Source of the DNA: an uncultured Alphaproteobacteria bacterium
GTDB taxonomy: Bacteria; Pseudomonadota; Alphaproteobacteria; Reyranellales; Reyranellaceae
Length of the DNA: 6,521 nucleotides
Reading direction: 5' to 3'
Assembly (NCBI GenBank): GCA_903929895.1
Contig: CAIYWM010000246.1
Span: 1 to 6,521 of the forward strand
In this document: piece after piece, positions 5,357-6,521 of the stretch
How positions within the stretch are numbered: the first letter of the stretch is position 1
Layout: each line of letters begins with the position of its first letter
Position numbers and translations under genes: made by a program
The notes under the pieces: generated by a model
What the model was told of the DNA's origin: nothing
The model's input: only the letters and a program-made list of their open reading frames with translations
Databases searched by the model: none

Positions 5357-6521
5357 ATGTTTGAAGTATTTCGCAAGGAAGTCGAGTGGGCCGGGCGCAA
5401 GCTCGTGCTCGAGACCGGCAAGATCGCGCGCCAGGCCGACGGCGCCGTCATGGCGACCTACGGCGGCACCACCGTGCTGGCCGCCGTCGTGTTCGAGAAG
5501 AAGCCGAAGCCCGGCCTCGATTTCTTCCCGCTGACCGTGAACTACCAGGAGAAGGCCTTCGCCGCGGGCAAGATCCCCGGTGGCTTCTTCAAGCGTGAGG
5601 GCCGTCCCAGCGAGAAGGAAATCCTCACCTCGCGCCTGATCGATCGCCCGATCCGCCCGCTGTTCCACGAGAGCTATCGCAACGAGACGCTGGTCGTCGT
5701 CACGACGCTGGCCCACGATCTCGAGAACGATCCCGACATCCTGGCGATGGTCGCGACGTCGGCCGCGCTCACGATCTCGGGCGTGCCCTTCATGGGTCCG
5801 ATCGGCGCGGCGCGCGTCGGCTACATCGACGGCCAGTACGTCGTGAACCCGACCAAGGTCCAGCTCGAGAAGAGCACGCTGGACCTCGTCGTCGCCGGCA
5901 CCAAGGAAGGCGTGCTGATGGTCGAGTCGGAAGCCAAGGAGCTTTCCGAGGACGTGATGCTGGGTGCCGTCATGGAGGCCCATCGCTCGTTCCAGCCGGT
6001 GATCGACGCGATCATCCAGCTCGCCGAGCATTGCGCCAAGGAGCCGCTGCCGCTCACCGATCCGTCGGAAGCGTCGAAGACCGTGGCGGCCAAGCTCAAG
6101 GCCGAGATGCACGGCAAGCTGGTCGAGGCTTTTGCCGAGACCCAGAAGCAGGCTCGCCAGGCCAAGATCAGTGCCGTGAAGACCGAAGCCAAGAAGCTGT
6201 TCGAGGGCGACGAGGCCGCGTTGGCCGCGTTCGGCGAGCAGTTCGGCAATCTCGAGGCCGACGTCGTGCGCACCGCCATCCTCGACACCGGCAAGCGCAT
6301 CGACGGCCGCGACACCAAGACGGTCCGTCCGATCGTGGCCGAAGTCGGCATCCTGCCGCGCGCCCACGGCTCGTCGCTGTTCACCCGTGGCGAGACGCAG
6401 GCGCTGGTCGTGGCCACGCTCGGCACCGGCCAGGACGAGCAGATCATCGACGCGCTCGAGGGCGAGTACCGCGAGCACTTCATGCTGCACTACAACTTCC
6501 CTCCCTACTCGGTGGGTGAAG
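5357..6521 (+). CDS. pnp: Polyribonucleotide nucleotidyltransferase (PNPase), N-terminal part (3' end outside window)
   Basis: PNPase is a trimeric phosphorolytic 3'-to-5' exoribonuclease, often a degradosome partner, which also adds tails to RNA. The 388 visible residues cover a little over half of a usual protein of about 700. The first RNase PH-like core spans roughly 10-145, with [13 protein letters not shown] (19-31), [15 protein letters not shown] (74-88) and [12 protein letters not shown] (92-103). An alpha-helical linker domain follows (about 240-305), rich in lysine, alanine and glutamate. The second, catalytic RNase PH core begins near GKRIDGRD (312-319) and contains [17 protein letters not shown] (335-351) and [11 protein letters not shown] (378-388) at the window edge. 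The catalytic residues further on and the C-terminal KH and S1 RNA-binding domains lie outside. It follows the rpsO terminator and a structured leader, so transcription is probably part readthrough and part own promoter, with autoregulation likely by family precedent. No defects seen. Confidence 0.98.
   Translation, partial: MFEVFRKEVEWAGRKLVLETGKIARQADGAVMATYGGTTVLAAVVFEKKPKPGLDFFPLTVNYQEKAFAAGKIPGGFFKREGRPSEKEILTSRLIDRPIRPLFHESYRNETLVVVTTLAHDLENDPDILAMVATSAALTISGVPFMGPIGAARVGYIDGQYVVNPTKVQLEKSTLDLVVAGTKEGVLMVESEAKELSEDVMLGAVMEAHRSFQPVIDAIIQLAEHCAKEPLPLTDPSEASKTVAAKLKAEMHGKLVEAFAETQKQARQAKISAVKTEAKKLFEGDEAALAAFGEQFGNLEADVVRTAILDTGKRIDGRDTKTVRPIVAEVGILPRAHGSSLFTRGETQALVVATLGTGQDEQIIDALEGEYREHFMLHYNFPPYSVGE

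Noticed and set aside
5093..6490. Minus-strand open frame of 465 codons opposite pnp
   Set aside because: It is the antisense shadow of a well-conserved PNPase frame. The translation is repetitive in L, G, R, D and H and matches no recognisable family.
1..6521. Possible undescribed defence, mobile or biosynthetic system
   Set aside because: Every coding stretch is accounted for by five housekeeping genes and one membrane fusion protein of a known type. I saw no transposase, integrase, direct-repeat array, toxin–antitoxin pair or nuclease/helicase module.

Overview
The window is a high-GC bacterial chromosome segment carrying most of the conserved translation and RNA-metabolism cluster infB–rbfA–truB–rpsO–pnp. 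The protein sequences look alphaproteobacterial: the PNPase N-terminus contains [13 protein letters not shown], TruB starts MARRKKGEKVDGW, and the S15 is 89 residues long. A Rhodospirillales- or Hyphomicrobiales-like organism would fit, but this is a judgement by eye and no genus can be assigned.

Layout. Bases 1-1224 encode the C-terminal part of translation initiation factor IF2 (infB, cut by the left edge). A 52-bp gap with a strong GC-rich hairpin leads to rbfA (1277-1684). A 2.2-kb gene on the opposite strand follows (1668-3899, reading leftward). It encodes a polytopic membrane protein with two MFS-like halves fused to a C-terminal spermidine-synthase-like Rossmann domain, and its 3' end overlaps the 3' end of rbfA by 17 bp. 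A 63-bp divergent gap separates its start from truB (3963-4868). rpsO (4885-5154) follows truB after 16 bp and ends in a clear intrinsic terminator (5161-5186). A structured leader of about 170 bp precedes pnp (from 5357, cut by the right edge).

How the genes work together. IF2 places initiator tRNA on the 30S subunit. RbfA matures the 16S rRNA 5' region. TruB makes pseudouridine 55 in tRNA. S15 organises the 16S central domain. PNPase degrades and processes RNA. These five form a housekeeping block found in many bacteria. The reverse-strand membrane protein does not obviously belong to it: it breaks the block into infB–rbfA and truB–rpsO–pnp, so truB must be transcribed from a promoter in or near the 3900-3962 gap or within the reverse-strand gene.

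I see no mobile element, CRISPR array, tRNA or rRNA gene, and no convincing new defence or biosynthetic system. The points most worth a second look are the inserted fusion gene and its altered active site, the convergent overlap with rbfA, the weak translation signals of truB, and the hairpins at 1233-1254 and in the pnp leader.
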